Positions 25,464 through 35,424 of a stretch of DNA of 64,000 nucleotides are shown here, in pieces; the first letter of the stretch is position 1, and each line of letters opens with the position of its first letter. Made by a program: the position numbers and the translations under genes. The stretch spans positions 62,001 through 126,000 of the forward strand of contig JAFVFL010000046.1 in the NCBI GenBank assembly GCA_017475555.1, read 5' to 3'. The notes under the pieces are model-generated. The model made no database searches, had not been told where the DNA came from, and saw only the letters and a list, made by a program, of their open reading frames with translations. Origin of the DNA: Ruminococcus sp. (lineage in GTDB: Bacteria > Bacillota > Clostridia > Oscillospirales > Ruminococcaceae).

Positions 25464-28088
25464 ATGAAACGATTACTCAGAGCGATATCTGCTTTTTTGT
25501 CCCTTGATATGCTGCTCTTTGCTGCTGATACCGGCAGCCTCAGTGCAAGGGCCGTGCAAACTGTCAGTATTTCGCCGCTTTCGGCTTACGAGATCAATGA
25601 TGGTGTGTTTGAGGGCTGGGGCACATCGCTTTGCTGGTGGGCTAACCGTATCGGCTACTCGGACAGCCTGTCACAAAAGGCTGCTAATGCTTTCTATGGT
25701 GATGATGGTCTGCGTCTGAATATCGCACGCTTTAATATCGGCGGCGGTGATGACCCGAGTCACACCCATATTACCCGTACCGATTCCAATATGCCCGGAT
25801 ACACGAAGTACAATAACGGCAGCGTGATCTATGACTGGAGTGCAGATTCCAATCAGCGTAACGTCCTCATGAAGGCTATAGCTGCGGCTGGAGATGATAT
25901 GATTGTCGAGATGTTCTCCAATTCTCCGCCGTACTATATGACCAATTCAGGCTGCTCGTCCGGTGCTGTTGACGCAAATTCCAATAACCTCAGGAACGAT
26001 ATGTATGACGATTTTGCAGCATATCTTGCAGAGGTGTGCTATCACTACAAGACAGAATGGGGCATTGATATACAGAGCATTGATGCCATGAATGAGCCCT
26101 ATACCAATTACTGGGGTGCAAACAGTCCCAAGCAGGAGGGCTGTCACTTCGACCAGGGAGACTCTCAGTCCACGATCATCGTTGAGCTGCAAAAGGCAAT
26201 GGCAGCAAAGGTAATGGACGATGTGCTCATCTCCGGCACTGATGAGACATCTATCGACACTCAGATCACATCCTTCAACAAGCTTTCAGATCAGGCAAAA
26301 AATACCATTTCACGTATCGACACTCATACATACTCAGGCAGCAAGCGTTCAGCTTTGAAGGATACTGCCGTTTCAGCCGGCAAAAATCTCTGGATGAGCG
26401 AGGTGGACGGCGGCAGCACTGCCGGTACAAATGCCGGGGAAATGGGAGCTGCACTCTGGCTGGCAGGACGCATAACGACTGACCTGAACGATCTCAACGC
26501 CTCAGCGTGGATAATGTGGCAGGTCATCGACAGCCATATTTCTGCTGCCGGATATAACGGCAACAAGGATACGGGTATGGTCAATACCTCCGGAGGATAC
26601 TGGGGAGTTGCTGTAGCTGACCACGACAACGATAATATCATTCTCACAAAGAAGTATTACGCATTCGGACAGTATACCCGCTACATACGCCCCGGCATGA
26701 TCATGCTCAATTCCTCCGGCTCAACAGTAGCAGCATTCGACCCGGAGACAGGCAGGCTCGTTATAGTTGCCTACAATACCTCGGACAGCTCAAGCAGCAT
26801 AAGCTTCGATCTTTCCGGCTTTGGTGCAGTCGGCACTTCTGCCCAGACGATCAGGACAAGTGCTTCCGAGAACTGGAAAAATGTCGGGAATACAGCTGTT
26901 TCCGGAGAGCTTCTCAATGCGGAGCTTGCGGCAAATTCAATAACAACGTTCATTATCGACGGCTGCACCGGAACGCCCTCGCTGGATAATCAGATAGCAC
27001 TTGGCGAGGATCAGCTTTCAGGAAGCAATTCATGGAACAATAAGGAATCGACCGACTACAGAAAGGTATTTGACGGCGATGTGAATACTTACTTCGACGG
27101 AGTCGGCAGCGGCTGGGTACAGGCTGATCTTGGTGCTGTGTACGACCTTACTGCGATAGGCTGGTGTCCGAGAAAGGGATATGAATATCGTATGCCGGAC
27201 GGAAAGTTCGAGATATCCGAGGACGGTGAGAACTGGCGTACCGTCAGCACTGTCAGCGATAAGCCAAGCTTTTCGATGCACTATATCACACGCTTCACGG
27301 GCGGAAGCAAGGCACGTTATGTCCGCTATAGCGTTCCGGAGGGCAAGCCGTCGAACAGCTATAATTCCGATGATGTTTACTGCTGCAACATTGCAGAGAT
27401 AGCTGTATACGGCGATCTGAACGCCGCAGAGAATTACGACAGGCTTATACCTGCCGAGATAACCGGAACGGCATCGTGGAAGAATAATTCATCTGCTGAC
27501 GTAAGCAAGGTCTTTGACGGAGATACTCTGACCTATTTTGACGGTGTGGGCGGCGGATATGTACAGGCAGACCTGGGTTCGCTATATTATCTGAAGTCGA
27601 TCGGCTGGTGTCCGAGAAAGGGATATGAATATCGTATGCCGGACGGCTATTTTGAGATATCAGCGGACGGTGAAAGCTGGACAAAGGTCTATACTGTAAC
27701 AAAGCTGCCCGACTTCGCAATGCAGTATATCAATCTTGATGGAGAGGAGGCTGTAAGGTACGTCAGGTATGCCGTGCCTGCGGAAAAGCCCTCGAACAGC
27801 TATAATTCCGATGATGTATATTGCTGCAATATAGCTGAGATAGAGCTGTACGGGCTCGCAGCTGAGCCTGTCACTGAGCCGGATACTCAGCCGGAGTTCA
27901 TTATGTGTGATGTCAACAATGACGGCAGCTTCAATATTGCTGATCTCGTTCTGTTTGATGAATGGCTGCTCGGCTATCCGGAGGCACATATTGAAAATTG
28001 GACAGCAGCTGATCTTTGTGCTGACGGCAGGCTCGATACGTTTGACCTCAGTCTTATGAGAAAGTACCTTACGGAGAGTGTATCATAA
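25464..28088 (+). CDS. Cellulosomal GH30 (probable endo-beta-1,6-galactanase)
   Basis: An 874-residue secreted enzyme. Signal peptide (about 1-31); GH30 catalytic domain (about 45-500) with FEGWGTSLCWWANRIG, acid/base E211 in AMNEPYTNYW and nucleophile E313 in LWMSEVDGG; two F5/8-type-C/CBM32-like modules (about 515-655 and 665-800); C-terminal dockerin (about 812-874). The WGTSLCWW block resembles GH30 subfamily 5 endo-beta-1,6-galactanases, which cut arabinogalactan side chains; the subfamily call is by memory of the motif. The two F5/8 modules are nearly identical in parts, even at DNA level. It probably works with the GH43 gene at 29136, and an AraC regulator lies between. Ribosome site ACGGAGGATC. 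Confidence 0.85.
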   Translation: MKRLLRAISAFLSLDMLLFAADTGSLSARAVQTVSISPLSAYEINDGVFEGWGTSLCWWANRIGYSDSLSQKAANAFYGDDGLRLNIARFNIGGGDDPSHTHITRTDSNMPGYTKYNNGSVIYDWSADSNQRNVLMKAIAAAGDDMIVEMFSNSPPYYMTNSGCSSGAVDANSNNLRNDMYDDFAAYLAEVCYHYKTEWGIDIQSIDAMNEPYTNYWGANSPKQEGCHFDQGDSQSTIIVELQKAMAAKVMDDVLISGTDETSIDTQITSFNKLSDQAKNTISRIDTHTYSGSKRSALKDTAVSAGKNLWMSEVDGGSTAGTNAGEMGAALWLAGRITTDLNDLNASAWIMWQVIDSHISAAGYNGNKDTGMVNTSGGYWGVAVADHDNDNIILTKKYYAFGQYTRYIRPGMIMLNSSGSTVAAFDPETGRLVIVAYNTSDSSSSISFDLSGFGAVGTSAQTIRTSASENWKNVGNTAVSGELLNAELAANSITTFIIDGCTGTPSLDNQIALGEDQLSGSNSWNNKESTDYRKVFDGDVNTYFDGVGSGWVQADLGAVYDLTAIGWCPRKGYEYRMPDGKFEISEDGENWRTVSTVSDKPSFSMHYITRFTGGSKARYVRYSVPEGKPSNSYNSDDVYCCNIAEIAVYGDLNAAENYDRLIPAEITGTASWKNNSSADVSKVFDGDTLTYFDGVGGGYVQADLGSLYYLKSIGWCPRKGYEYRMPDGYFEISADGESWTKVYTVTKLPDFAMQYINLDGEEAVRYVRYAVPAEKPSNSYNSDDVYCCNIAEIELYGLAAEPVTEPDTQPEFIMCDVNNDGSFNIADLVLFDEWLLGYPEAHIENWTAADLCADGRLDTFDLSLMRKYLTESVS

Positions 28089-28107
28089 TAACGCCGGTAC
28101 AGCTGCA

Positions 28108-28980
28108 CTATTTATCCATGTGAGTAAGCGACCGGTATGCAGACGGAGTCATACCGGTTGTTTTTTTGAAAAATCTGCTGAAATAATTCTGATCATCAAA
28201 ACCGCAGCTCCATGCTATCTCACCTATAGACAGATCCTCTGATCCAAGGAGATGCTTCGCCTTCTTTATCCTCAGGTTTGCAATATATTCGCTCGGAGTA
28301 GCCGAATAGGTCTCCTTGAAATTTCTTATAAGCTGCCTTTCCGAGTATCCGGAAATTTGTGCTAAAGTATTCATGTCGATATGCTCCTGAAAATTGTTTT
28401 CTATATATGCGGCAGCATCCGCAAGCCTCAGAAAGCTGTTTTCGGATATCGGTCTGTCAGCTTCATAGAACCTCGAAAGCAGGATACATAGCCGGATAAA
28501 ACCAGAAAATACGCTGTCCCGCCACCCTGTCGGCTTGTTGTTATACTCAGTCATCAGTCCCTTTATGAGCTGATCTGTTTCTGCAAATCCTTTATCGCTG
28601 AGCTTCAGCTGGCTGCAAAATGAGTAATTCTGGGAATAATGCGGCTCAAGGACAAAAAGTGCCTGAAAACCCGGAAGCTGCCGGATATCCCATGTATTTG
28701 CGAATACCTCAGCAGGCTTGAACATTATATTGCATATCTTCATTTTGTCCGGCTGAAAGAATCCATGCTCGGTGTCATTGCTTATCACAAAGACATCGCC
28801 CTTGGATATCGAGTAGCTTTTGCTGTTGACAAGGTGCTCAGAGCTGCCGTCAAGTACGAAAACAAGCTCGGAAAAATCCTCGTGTGAGTGGACATACAGC
28901 GATTTATCATGGAATCCGTACTGCAAATGCACAGGAAATTCATCAGAGCCCGCAAAAAGACTGTATCGGAATTTTATCAT
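28108..28980 (-). CDS. AraC-family regulator with cupin sensor
   Basis: A 290-residue regulator. The N-terminal cupin domain (about 15-90; HSHEDFSELVFVLDG) likely binds a sugar. The C-terminal double helix-turn-helix (about 190-287) includes SIGEIAWSCGFDDQNYFSRFFKKTTG. Start at 28980 with AGAGGTGAATT upstream; the 29028 start lies in the promoter. It sits between the GH30 and GH43 dockerin genes and is divergent from GH43, so it probably activates one or both. Confidence 0.88.
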   Translation of the reverse strand: MIKFRYSLFAGSDEFPVHLQYGFHDKSLYVHSHEDFSELVFVLDGSSEHLVNSKSYSISKGDVFVISNDTEHGFFQPDKMKICNIMFKPAEVFANTWDIRQLPGFQALFVLEPHYSQNYSFCSQLKLSDKGFAETDQLIKGLMTEYNNKPTGWRDSVFSGFIRLCILLSRFYEADRPISENSFLRLADAAAYIENNFQEHIDMNTLAQISGYSERQLIRNFKETYSATPSEYIANLRIKKAKHLLGSEDLSIGEIAWSCGFDDQNYFSRFFKKTTGMTPSAYRSLTHMDK

Positions 28981-28993
28981 ATAATTCACCTCT

Positions 28994-29027
28994 GTATAGA
29001 TCATATCATATTTGCCGAAAAAAATCA
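28994..29027 (-). promoter_or_regulatory. Promoter of the AraC-family regulator
   Basis: Minus strand: TTGATT, a 17-bp spacer (TTTTTCGGCAAATATGA), then TATGAT, in the leader before the 28980 start. The facing GH43 promoter has TACAAT at 29088-29093 and no clear -35, as expected for an activated promoter. Confidence 0.6.
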
Positions 29028-29135
29028 ATGTCCGGATCGTGCTAATTTGTTGTCATTATTTTTCTAACTCTCATTTCAGTAATGTGCTACAATAATATCA
29101 GTTGAAATGCACGTTACCGCAACAAGGAGGTAGTT

Positions 29136-31382
29136 ATGAAAAATAAAAAGTCAAGGCTTATCGCCGGTGTCCTGGCAGCTTCAATATGTCTTGGAATGAC
29201 AGCAGTTCCGGCAGGTGCTGCTGATAATCCGCTTTCGCAGACAACCGCAATTGATACTACAGAAGGGATAACTATCAGCAGCGATAAGATAAGCACCAAC
29301 AATTTCAAGGACACAAAATACAACAATCCGATATCCTCGGACTTCTTTTGTGCAGACCCCACCTCAGTCGAGTACAACGGCAGGCTTTACCTTTTCGGTA
29401 CTAACGACCATGAGCAGTTCGAGGCAGCAGGCCCCGATGTTGACAATACATATGAGAAAATAAAATCAATGCTCGTGTTTTCCACTGATGATATGGTGAA
29501 CTGGGTTTATCACGGAGAGATAAATATCGGTGAGATCGCACCGTGGATAACTAATTCGTGGGCACCCTCGGTAGTGTCCCGTGTGGAGGACGACGGTCTT
29601 ACTCATTTCTATATGTACTTCTCCAACAACGGACTTGGAGTCGGCGTAATAACATCAACCGATCCTGTCACCGGCTGGACTGACCCACTCGGCAAGCCGC
29701 TTATATCAACGAGTACACCCGGATTGAAGGACTGTCCTAACCCGTTCGACCCCGGTGCGGTTATTGACGAAAACGGCGTGGGCTGGCTTTCATTTGGTGC
29801 AGGAAAGGCTGCAAACGGTACGGACTATATGCCCGGTTCTGCACGAATAGTACAGCTCGGAGATGATATGCTCTCATTCGCAAGCGACTTCAAGGAGATA
29901 CCCGCACCGTACCTTTTTGAAGCAAGCGAGCTGAACTACATCAATGGCACTTACGTTTACACCTACTGTTCTGACTGGAACGACCACTCAGAAAAATGGG
30001 AGTATGATTGTGACCCGCCCGCAGGCTGCGGAATGGTCTACATGACCACAAAAACTCCCCTTGACCCCGACAGCTGGGAGATGAAGGGTGAGTGTTTCGT
30101 AAATCCCGGAGTTTCTGGATTTGACTACTCAAACAATCACACACATATGCACAAATTCGGCGGCAAGTGGTATATGTTCTACCACACCCTCTCTCTCAAG
30201 CGTGGAATGGGCATCACAGGCAGCTATCGCAGTATGGGCGTTGATGAGATAGAGGTTGACGAGGATAATGTCACCATTGTCAAGGGCGGCGGAACAAAGA
30301 AAGGCACGAAGTCCATAGACCATGTTGACCCGTTTGCTGTAAATCTTGCTGCGGAGCTTAACAATACTGCCGATATTGCCTATGACCTTACTGACCCTCA
30401 CGCTCCGGCAGTTGTAAGCAAGAGAGAAGGCTCATGGTTCAGCGTTAGAGATGTGGAATTTACATCTTACGGTGAGCCGGAAGCAGATGACATTGCTCCT
30501 GAGCTTGAAAAGACAGCAATTGATACGATTCAGTACAATATCACTGTGACAAGCGTTGACAAGGACACAACGGTTTCAATGTATCCCTCTGCTAATTCCG
30601 GCAAGGACTGTGTTGGTTCTGCCGACATCACAGGCACAGGAAAATATACAATAGTCTGCGAAATAGGCAGTGCAGACGGACTTATGAACATGGGCTATTT
30701 CAAGGTTGACAATGATGCACAGATAACATTTGTGATAGACAGCATGACCGTAAACGGCAAGTATGATATCGACCTCTCCGCAGAGCTTACCAACACAAGA
30801 GAGTGGGCAGACGGTCTGCGGAATATCTGGAACGGATTCTCGGACGGTGATAAGGTCTATTATTCAGATTTTGCAGAATTCCGCTATATCAAATCTGACG
30901 ACGCTATAGAGCTGTTTGCGGCTGAGAATATAACAAGCGGCAGTCACTCAAATGCACCTTTACTGGAAGAGCCTGTTTCTTTCCTTGCAAATGTCAAGGG
31001 CAACGGCAGAGTTGAAGTAAGACTTGATTCTCCGACAGGCGACATTCTCACAAGCATTGATTTTGATTCTGCAAACAAATTCAGCACGATCGAAAACAGT
31101 GAAGTGGCTGCAATCGGCGGTACTCACGATTTGTACTTTATTTTCTCAGGCAAGGACATTTCTATAGACTCATGGATATTCGCTAAGGGCGATACGGCAG
31201 AAACAGTTTTAGGCGACGTTAATGCAGACAATGAGTTTAATGTAGCAGACCTTGTTGCAATGCAGAGATTCCTGCTTGGAAATGGCGGCCTTAAAAACTG
31301 GAAGGCAGGAGATATCTGTGAGGACGGCAGAATAGACACATTTGATCTGGTTCAGATGAGAAAGCTGTTCATGGCTGAATAA
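29136..31382 (+). CDS. Cellulosomal GH43 glycoside hydrolase with dockerin
   Basis: A 748-residue secreted enzyme. Signal peptide (about 1-29); five-bladed GH43 propeller (about 60-400) with catalytic base D74 in FCADPTSVEYNGRLY, a FDPGAV block and ASELNY for the general acid; a beta-rich region (about 445-690) that looks like carbohydrate-binding modules; C-terminal dockerin (about 692-748: GDVNADNEFNVADLV, then GDICEDGRIDTFDL). GH43 enzymes release arabinose, xylose or galactose. The neighbouring GH30 suggests arabinogalactan, but substrate cannot be read here. Ribosome site AAGGAGGTAG. Confidence 0.88.
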   Translation: MKNKKSRLIAGVLAASICLGMTAVPAGAADNPLSQTTAIDTTEGITISSDKISTNNFKDTKYNNPISSDFFCADPTSVEYNGRLYLFGTNDHEQFEAAGPDVDNTYEKIKSMLVFSTDDMVNWVYHGEINIGEIAPWITNSWAPSVVSRVEDDGLTHFYMYFSNNGLGVGVITSTDPVTGWTDPLGKPLISTSTPGLKDCPNPFDPGAVIDENGVGWLSFGAGKAANGTDYMPGSARIVQLGDDMLSFASDFKEIPAPYLFEASELNYINGTYVYTYCSDWNDHSEKWEYDCDPPAGCGMVYMTTKTPLDPDSWEMKGECFVNPGVSGFDYSNNHTHMHKFGGKWYMFYHTLSLKRGMGITGSYRSMGVDEIEVDEDNVTIVKGGGTKKGTKSIDHVDPFAVNLAAELNNTADIAYDLTDPHAPAVVSKREGSWFSVRDVEFTSYGEPEADDIAPELEKTAIDTIQYNITVTSVDKDTTVSMYPSANSGKDCVGSADITGTGKYTIVCEIGSADGLMNMGYFKVDNDAQITFVIDSMTVNGKYDIDLSAELTNTREWADGLRNIWNGFSDGDKVYYSDFAEFRYIKSDDAIELFAAENITSGSHSNAPLLEEPVSFLANVKGNGRVEVRLDSPTGDILTSIDFDSANKFSTIENSEVAAIGGTHDLYFIFSGKDISIDSWIFAKGDTAETVLGDVNADNEFNVADLVAMQRFLLGNGGLKNWKAGDICEDGRIDTFDLVQMRKLFMAE

Positions 31383-31463
31383 CGCTTTATATCCGCCCTT
31401 GTTTTCTGCACATTATTCGGGGGCGGAGAAATAAAAAATCATATGTAAGGGACAAATCAGAAA

Positions 31464-31510
31464 AATCGGCTGTATTCTTCTTTTTGGGTGAGGAATACAG
31501 CTGATTTTTT
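31464..31510 (+). terminator. Terminator after GH43
   Basis: Long stem AATCGGCTGTATTC with GAATACAGCTGATT (31464-31477, 31493-31506) followed by T residues. Confidence 0.8.
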
Positions 31511-31555
31511 ATATTTAATGCACCATTGTGCATTTTGTGAAAGCCAGCACAAATA

Positions 31556-31584
31556 TTGACACACCGATACGTTTATTGTATAAT
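31556..31584 (+). promoter_or_regulatory. Promoter of the ADP-ribosylglycohydrolase-family gene
   Basis: TTGACA at 31556-31561, 17-bp spacer, TATAAT at 31579-31584. Confidence 0.8.
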
Positions 31585-31651
31585 ATATATAATACCACAT
31601 TGCAAACCAAATATTTCTTTTATTTTTCAGCAATGAACGGAGGTTAAAGCT

Positions 31652-33898
31652 ATGTATGATACGGAGCTTACACAGGAATTTATTGAAAAGTTTTACGGCG
31701 GCGTTCTCGGAAAGATCATCGGAGTTATTGCAGGCATTCCGTTCGAGTGCAACAGGACAGCCGGTGAGATACAGCATTTGTATCCTTATATCAATTCATA
31801 TTTTGAATGCTTATTTCAGACCTATACAGATGATGATATCAACGGTTTTGTCTTTTTTTCAAAGGTCTTTGACATGGTGGACAGGCCTGAGGATATCACG
31901 CCTGAAATGGCAGCGTACATCATTCTCAATTATGCGGCTGAAAACAGAGGTATGTTCTGGTGGAAGGACAGTACAGAGATGAAAGCATACAGAAACCTGG
32001 CGGCAGGCATTTCGCCGGAGCTTTCCGGTTCGTATGGGTATATCGGATCGTCAGCAGATACTGTGGGCGGACAGATCTTCTATGATTCCGCAGGACTTAT
32101 CCTTGCCGGTCAGCCTGAACTGGCAGCCGAAGCAGCCGGAAAGCTGGCGAGTGTCATGCACAAAGGAGAGGGTGCGGTCGGCGGCAGCTTCATTTCTGCG
32201 TGTATAAGTGCGGCATTTGTTGAAAATGATATGCTCTCAGTGGTAAGAAAGGGGCTTTCAGTGATAGACCCGCATTCAAAGTACGCTGCTATGGTAAGGG
32301 ATATCATTTCCTTTTATGAGGAGGAGCAGTACGACTGGCGGAGAGTTCTTCATCACATAGAATGTACCTACACGACCGACGGCTTTGCCTATGACTGCGG
32401 AGCTCACGTGGTTCTTGCTCTCTTGTACGGAAAGGGCAATTTCGACCATACTATAGAAATTTGTCTGCAAAGTGCAGGCGATACGGACTGTAACTGCGGA
32501 AATGCAGGCATTATCGCAGGCGTTTTCGGGGGATGCAGGAACATAAACTATACAAGATGGTGTGAACGGCTGAAGGATACGGTCATATGCTCTTGTGCAG
32601 TTCCATGTGAGAATCAGGTTTCTATAACACGATTCACCGCAGGGCTTATACGCACGTACTGCCGGCTGAACAGAAAAAAGCTCCCGGAGTATATCCGCAG
32701 AGCCGCAGAGGATAATATGATAATCTTTGCTTTTCCGTATTCGTATCAGGGCTTCGAGTATGAATTCTGGCTCAATGACCAGTATATTGAACCAAGATAT
32801 ATCAGCCGCCATGAAAAGTCGATACTTGTTGTTCCTTCGCGGGAGACTGCTTCTCCTCCGCCGAGCGGCTCTCCGTATGTTCTCAAGGTATGGGCAGATA
32901 CAATAAGAGGTTCACAAAAGAAATACTTCTATAAGCTCTTTACCGGATATCATACAATGTGGTTTGATAATACCAAATATGAACCTACCTCATGTACCAG
33001 GCTATACCCGGGGCAGATAATAACAGCTGCACTCTATACTTATTTTAACGAGTGCAATATGAGGATATACTTATCAGTTTACGACAGCAGCGGAAATGAG
33101 CATTATTCTCAGCCATTCTATCTTGAAGCCAGGAAATGGAATGGCGTGGGCTACAAGATACCGCAGGTCATGGGCTTCATCGAGTACCTGAACATCTGCA
33201 TAGAGCCGGCGGGAGATTCCTCCGCAGACAGCGGCTATGACGGGCTTGACCTGTATGTGGACAATATAGTGATACATGATACACCTGAATACAAAGTCAG
33301 ATTCAATTCAATCAGTGATCTTCTTGACAAAAATAATAGCTATCCGCTCCTGAGAAACTTTACAGTAGCATTCGGTGATGTAATGCTCACTGACGAGGGC
33401 AGCGTAAGGCTCTACAGCTGTCAGCACAATCAATTCAGCCCTAAATATCAGAGTATTTCCTCGCAGAAGGAGTATTCGATCGCTTTTACAGGTTCAATGC
33501 TTCATCAGCCGTATAAAGTAAAGTGCAGAATGAAAATTGCAGGCAGAAAGGGCTGCTCTGTCAAGGGCTATGGTCTGATGATAATTGCAGCAAAGGGCAT
33601 TATAGATCACTATGCTGTGGGATTTTATTACGGAGCGGCAGCAATACTGAAAAGCGGCAGTCTGCCTGGAGAGTATACTGTTCTTGCAAAGGAGAGATAT
33701 ACGCCCGAAGCCGGTGAAATGTACAGGCTGAAGGCATATGCTTATGGTGACAAGATAAAGCTCGCACTGGAGGATAAGAACAAAGAAATAATCGAATTAT
33801 CGTGCCATACCGGTGCTGACCTGACAGGCTGTATAGGATTTGCAGCAAAGGGCTGTGCGATAGATATAAATGAATACTCCGTTGTTACCACGACCTGA
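31652..33898 (+). CDS. ADP-ribosylglycohydrolase-family protein with C-terminal beta domains
   Basis: A 748-residue protein without signal peptide or membrane segment. Residues about 10-345 match the ADP-ribosylglycohydrolase (DraG, PF03747) fold: GGVLGKIIGVIAGIPFE, metal loop TDDD (59-62) and SAGDTDCNCGNAGIIAG (D277, D279). The remaining 400 residues look like beta-sandwich domains of a glycan-binding kind (YDGLDLYVDNIVIHD). Family members remove ADP-ribose from proteins, but this one stands in a glycan-degradation locus and carries long accessory domains, so it may act on a carbohydrate. It has its own promoter and ribosome site GAACGGAGG. Function is open. Confidence 0.78.
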   Translation: MYDTELTQEFIEKFYGGVLGKIIGVIAGIPFECNRTAGEIQHLYPYINSYFECLFQTYTDDDINGFVFFSKVFDMVDRPEDITPEMAAYIILNYAAENRGMFWWKDSTEMKAYRNLAAGISPELSGSYGYIGSSADTVGGQIFYDSAGLILAGQPELAAEAAGKLASVMHKGEGAVGGSFISACISAAFVENDMLSVVRKGLSVIDPHSKYAAMVRDIISFYEEEQYDWRRVLHHIECTYTTDGFAYDCGAHVVLALLYGKGNFDHTIEICLQSAGDTDCNCGNAGIIAGVFGGCRNINYTRWCERLKDTVICSCAVPCENQVSITRFTAGLIRTYCRLNRKKLPEYIRRAAEDNMIIFAFPYSYQGFEYEFWLNDQYIEPRYISRHEKSILVVPSRETASPPPSGSPYVLKVWADTIRGSQKKYFYKLFTGYHTMWFDNTKYEPTSCTRLYPGQIITAALYTYFNECNMRIYLSVYDSSGNEHYSQPFYLEARKWNGVGYKIPQVMGFIEYLNICIEPAGDSSADSGYDGLDLYVDNIVIHDTPEYKVRFNSISDLLDKNNSYPLLRNFTVAFGDVMLTDEGSVRLYSCQHNQFSPKYQSISSQKEYSIAFTGSMLHQPYKVKCRMKIAGRKGCSVKGYGLMIIAAKGIIDHYAVGFYYGAAAILKSGSLPGEYTVLAKERYTPEAGEMYRLKAYAYGDKIKLALEDKNKEIIELSCHTGADLTGCIGFAAKGCAIDINEYSVVTTT

Positions 33899-33981
33899 AC
33901 ATTATCAAACCGTCCTCACCGTAAAAAAATCTGCCGCCGAAAAACCCGGATTGCAGCGGTGACTGTGAAGAGAGAAAAACA

Positions 33982-34009
33982 AAACCGGACAGCCTCGGCT
34001 GTCCGGTTT
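33982..34009. terminator. Bidirectional terminator
   Basis: Perfect 13-base stem AAACCGGACAGCC/GGCTGTCCGGTTT with a 2-base gap; T-rich on the minus side. It separates the converging genes at 31652 and 34024. Confidence 0.85.
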
Positions 34010-34023
34010 AAAATAAGTCTCTC

Positions 34024-34497
34024 TCAGAAAAGGCTGATCCCCGCCTTCACAAGCTGACTGCTGACAGTCATGATTATCCCGGCAAGCAGTATACCGAGAA
34101 CTACCGCAAGTGTACTCTTCTTGAAATCAAGATCGAGTATGCTTGCTGCAAGAGTACCTGTCCATGCACCTGTTCCGGGAAGAGGTATACCAACGAAAAG
34201 AAGAAGTGCCCAGAACATTCCCTTCCCAGCCTTTTCCTTGAGCTTTTCGCCGCCCTTATGACCCTTTTCAAGACACCATGTGAAGAACTTGCCGATAACA
34301 GGCTTGTCCTTTCCCCATTCAAGTATCCTGCGTGCAAAGAAGAAAATAAACGGTACCGGTATCATATTTCCGATCATACACACGATAAGGCACTGATACC
34401 ACGGAATCCCCATTCCCGTACCTACAGGTACGGCAAGTCTCAGCTCAACGAGCGGTACCATTGAAATGAGGAATATATACAGATATTTTTTCAGCAT
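34024..34497 (-). CDS. Small multidrug export family membrane protein
   Basis: A 157-residue membrane protein of the PF06695 (small multi-drug export) family, with blocks MVPLVELRLAVPVGTGMGIPW, GNMIPVPFIFFFARRIL and GIPLPGTGAWTGTLAA. About four hydrophobic segments. Family transport function is only weakly established. Start at 34497, where GGAGAG precedes ATG; the 34518 start has no ribosome site. Confidence 0.85.
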   Translation of the reverse strand: MLKKYLYIFLISMVPLVELRLAVPVGTGMGIPWYQCLIVCMIGNMIPVPFIFFFARRILEWGKDKPVIGKFFTWCLEKGHKGGEKLKEKAGKGMFWALLLFVGIPLPGTGAWTGTLAASILDLDFKKSTLAVVLGILLAGIIMTVSSQLVKAGISLF

Positions 34498-34669
34498 TTT
34501 TCTCTCTCCATTCTTCATAATAGCTCTATTATCTCACATATTTCCTGTGAAGTCAATAGCTTTGCGTATTTTCCGTCATTTTCAACAAATGAAAAAATAA
34601 AGCTGTCCGCAGATTGCGACAGATATCGCATACCTTGAATGATATAATCAATGAAAAGGAGGTATAAAA

Positions 34670-34975
34670 ATGGGCTTGGACATAAAAAGCGAAAACGGAA
34701 CTGCCATAGCACTGCTGACCGGGGAAATAGACCACCATACGGCAAAGCCTATCAGGTCAGAGCTGGACAGGTTTATCATAACTATGCAGCCTGAGCTGCT
34801 CGCACTCGATTTTACCGGTATCACATTCATGGACAGCTCCGGGATAGGGCTTATAATGGGACGCAGCAAGCTGCTGAAGGAGTGCGGCGGACGGCTTGAG
34901 GTACATAACCCTCAGCCGTACATTAGGAGAGTATTGAAGCTTTCCGGGATCGAGAAAATAGTAAAGGTCAGATAG
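34670..34975 (+). CDS. spoIIAA: Anti-sigma F factor antagonist SpoIIAA
   Basis: A 101-residue STAS protein. TGEIDHHTA near the N-terminus and FMDSSGIGLIMGR hold the phosphorylated Ser (S56, equal to S58 of B. subtilis). In the forespore, unphosphorylated SpoIIAA binds SpoIIAB and frees sigma F. First gene of the three-gene spoIIA operon, with ribosome site AAAAGGAGG. Confidence 0.95.
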   Translation: MGLDIKSENGTAIALLTGEIDHHTAKPIRSELDRFIITMQPELLALDFTGITFMDSSGIGLIMGRSKLLKECGGRLEVHNPQPYIRRVLKLSGIEKIVKVR

Positions 34976-34986
34976 GAGGTATTGAT

Positions 34987-35424
34987 TTGGAAATCATAAA
35001 TCAGATAAAATTCAGTATGCCGTCGCTTTCCGTGAATGAATCAGCTGCAAGAGCCGTTGTTTCGTCATTTCTGATACAGGCTGACCCGACGGTCGAGGAG
35101 CTGTCGGACATAAGGACAGCCGTATCTGAGGCGGTAACAAATGCGATAGTCCACGGCTACAGGGGAACTACAGGCACGATAGAGATAGTTGTGCGGCTTC
35201 TTGCTGACCGGCAGGTATACGTAAGAGTAAAGGATCAGGGCTGCGGCATTCCTGATATCGAGAGAGCTATGGAGCCTATGTTCACGACTGCACCGGAGGA
35301 GGAGCGTTCCGGGCTTGGCTTTTCTGTAATGAGCTCCTTCATGGACAAGCTGAGCGTTAAAAGCAAGGTCGGCAGGGGAACAACTGTAGTTATGCGAAAG
35401 AGGCTCGGAGCAGATGGAGACTGA
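34987..35424 (+). CDS. spoIIAB: Anti-sigma F factor and kinase SpoIIAB
   Basis: A 145-residue GHKL kinase: N box AVSEAVTNAIVHGY, G1 box VKDQGCGIPD, G2 block ERSGLGFSVMSSFMDK. It holds sigma F inactive and phosphorylates SpoIIAA. Translation starts at TTG 34987 after AGGAGG with 7-base spacing, 11 bases past spoIIAA; its end overlaps sigF by 11 bases. Confidence 0.95.
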   Translation: MEIINQIKFSMPSLSVNESAARAVVSSFLIQADPTVEELSDIRTAVSEAVTNAIVHGYRGTTGTIEIVVRLLADRQVYVRVKDQGCGIPDIERAMEPMFTTAPEEERSGLGFSVMSSFMDKLSVKSKVGRGTTVVMRKRLGADGD

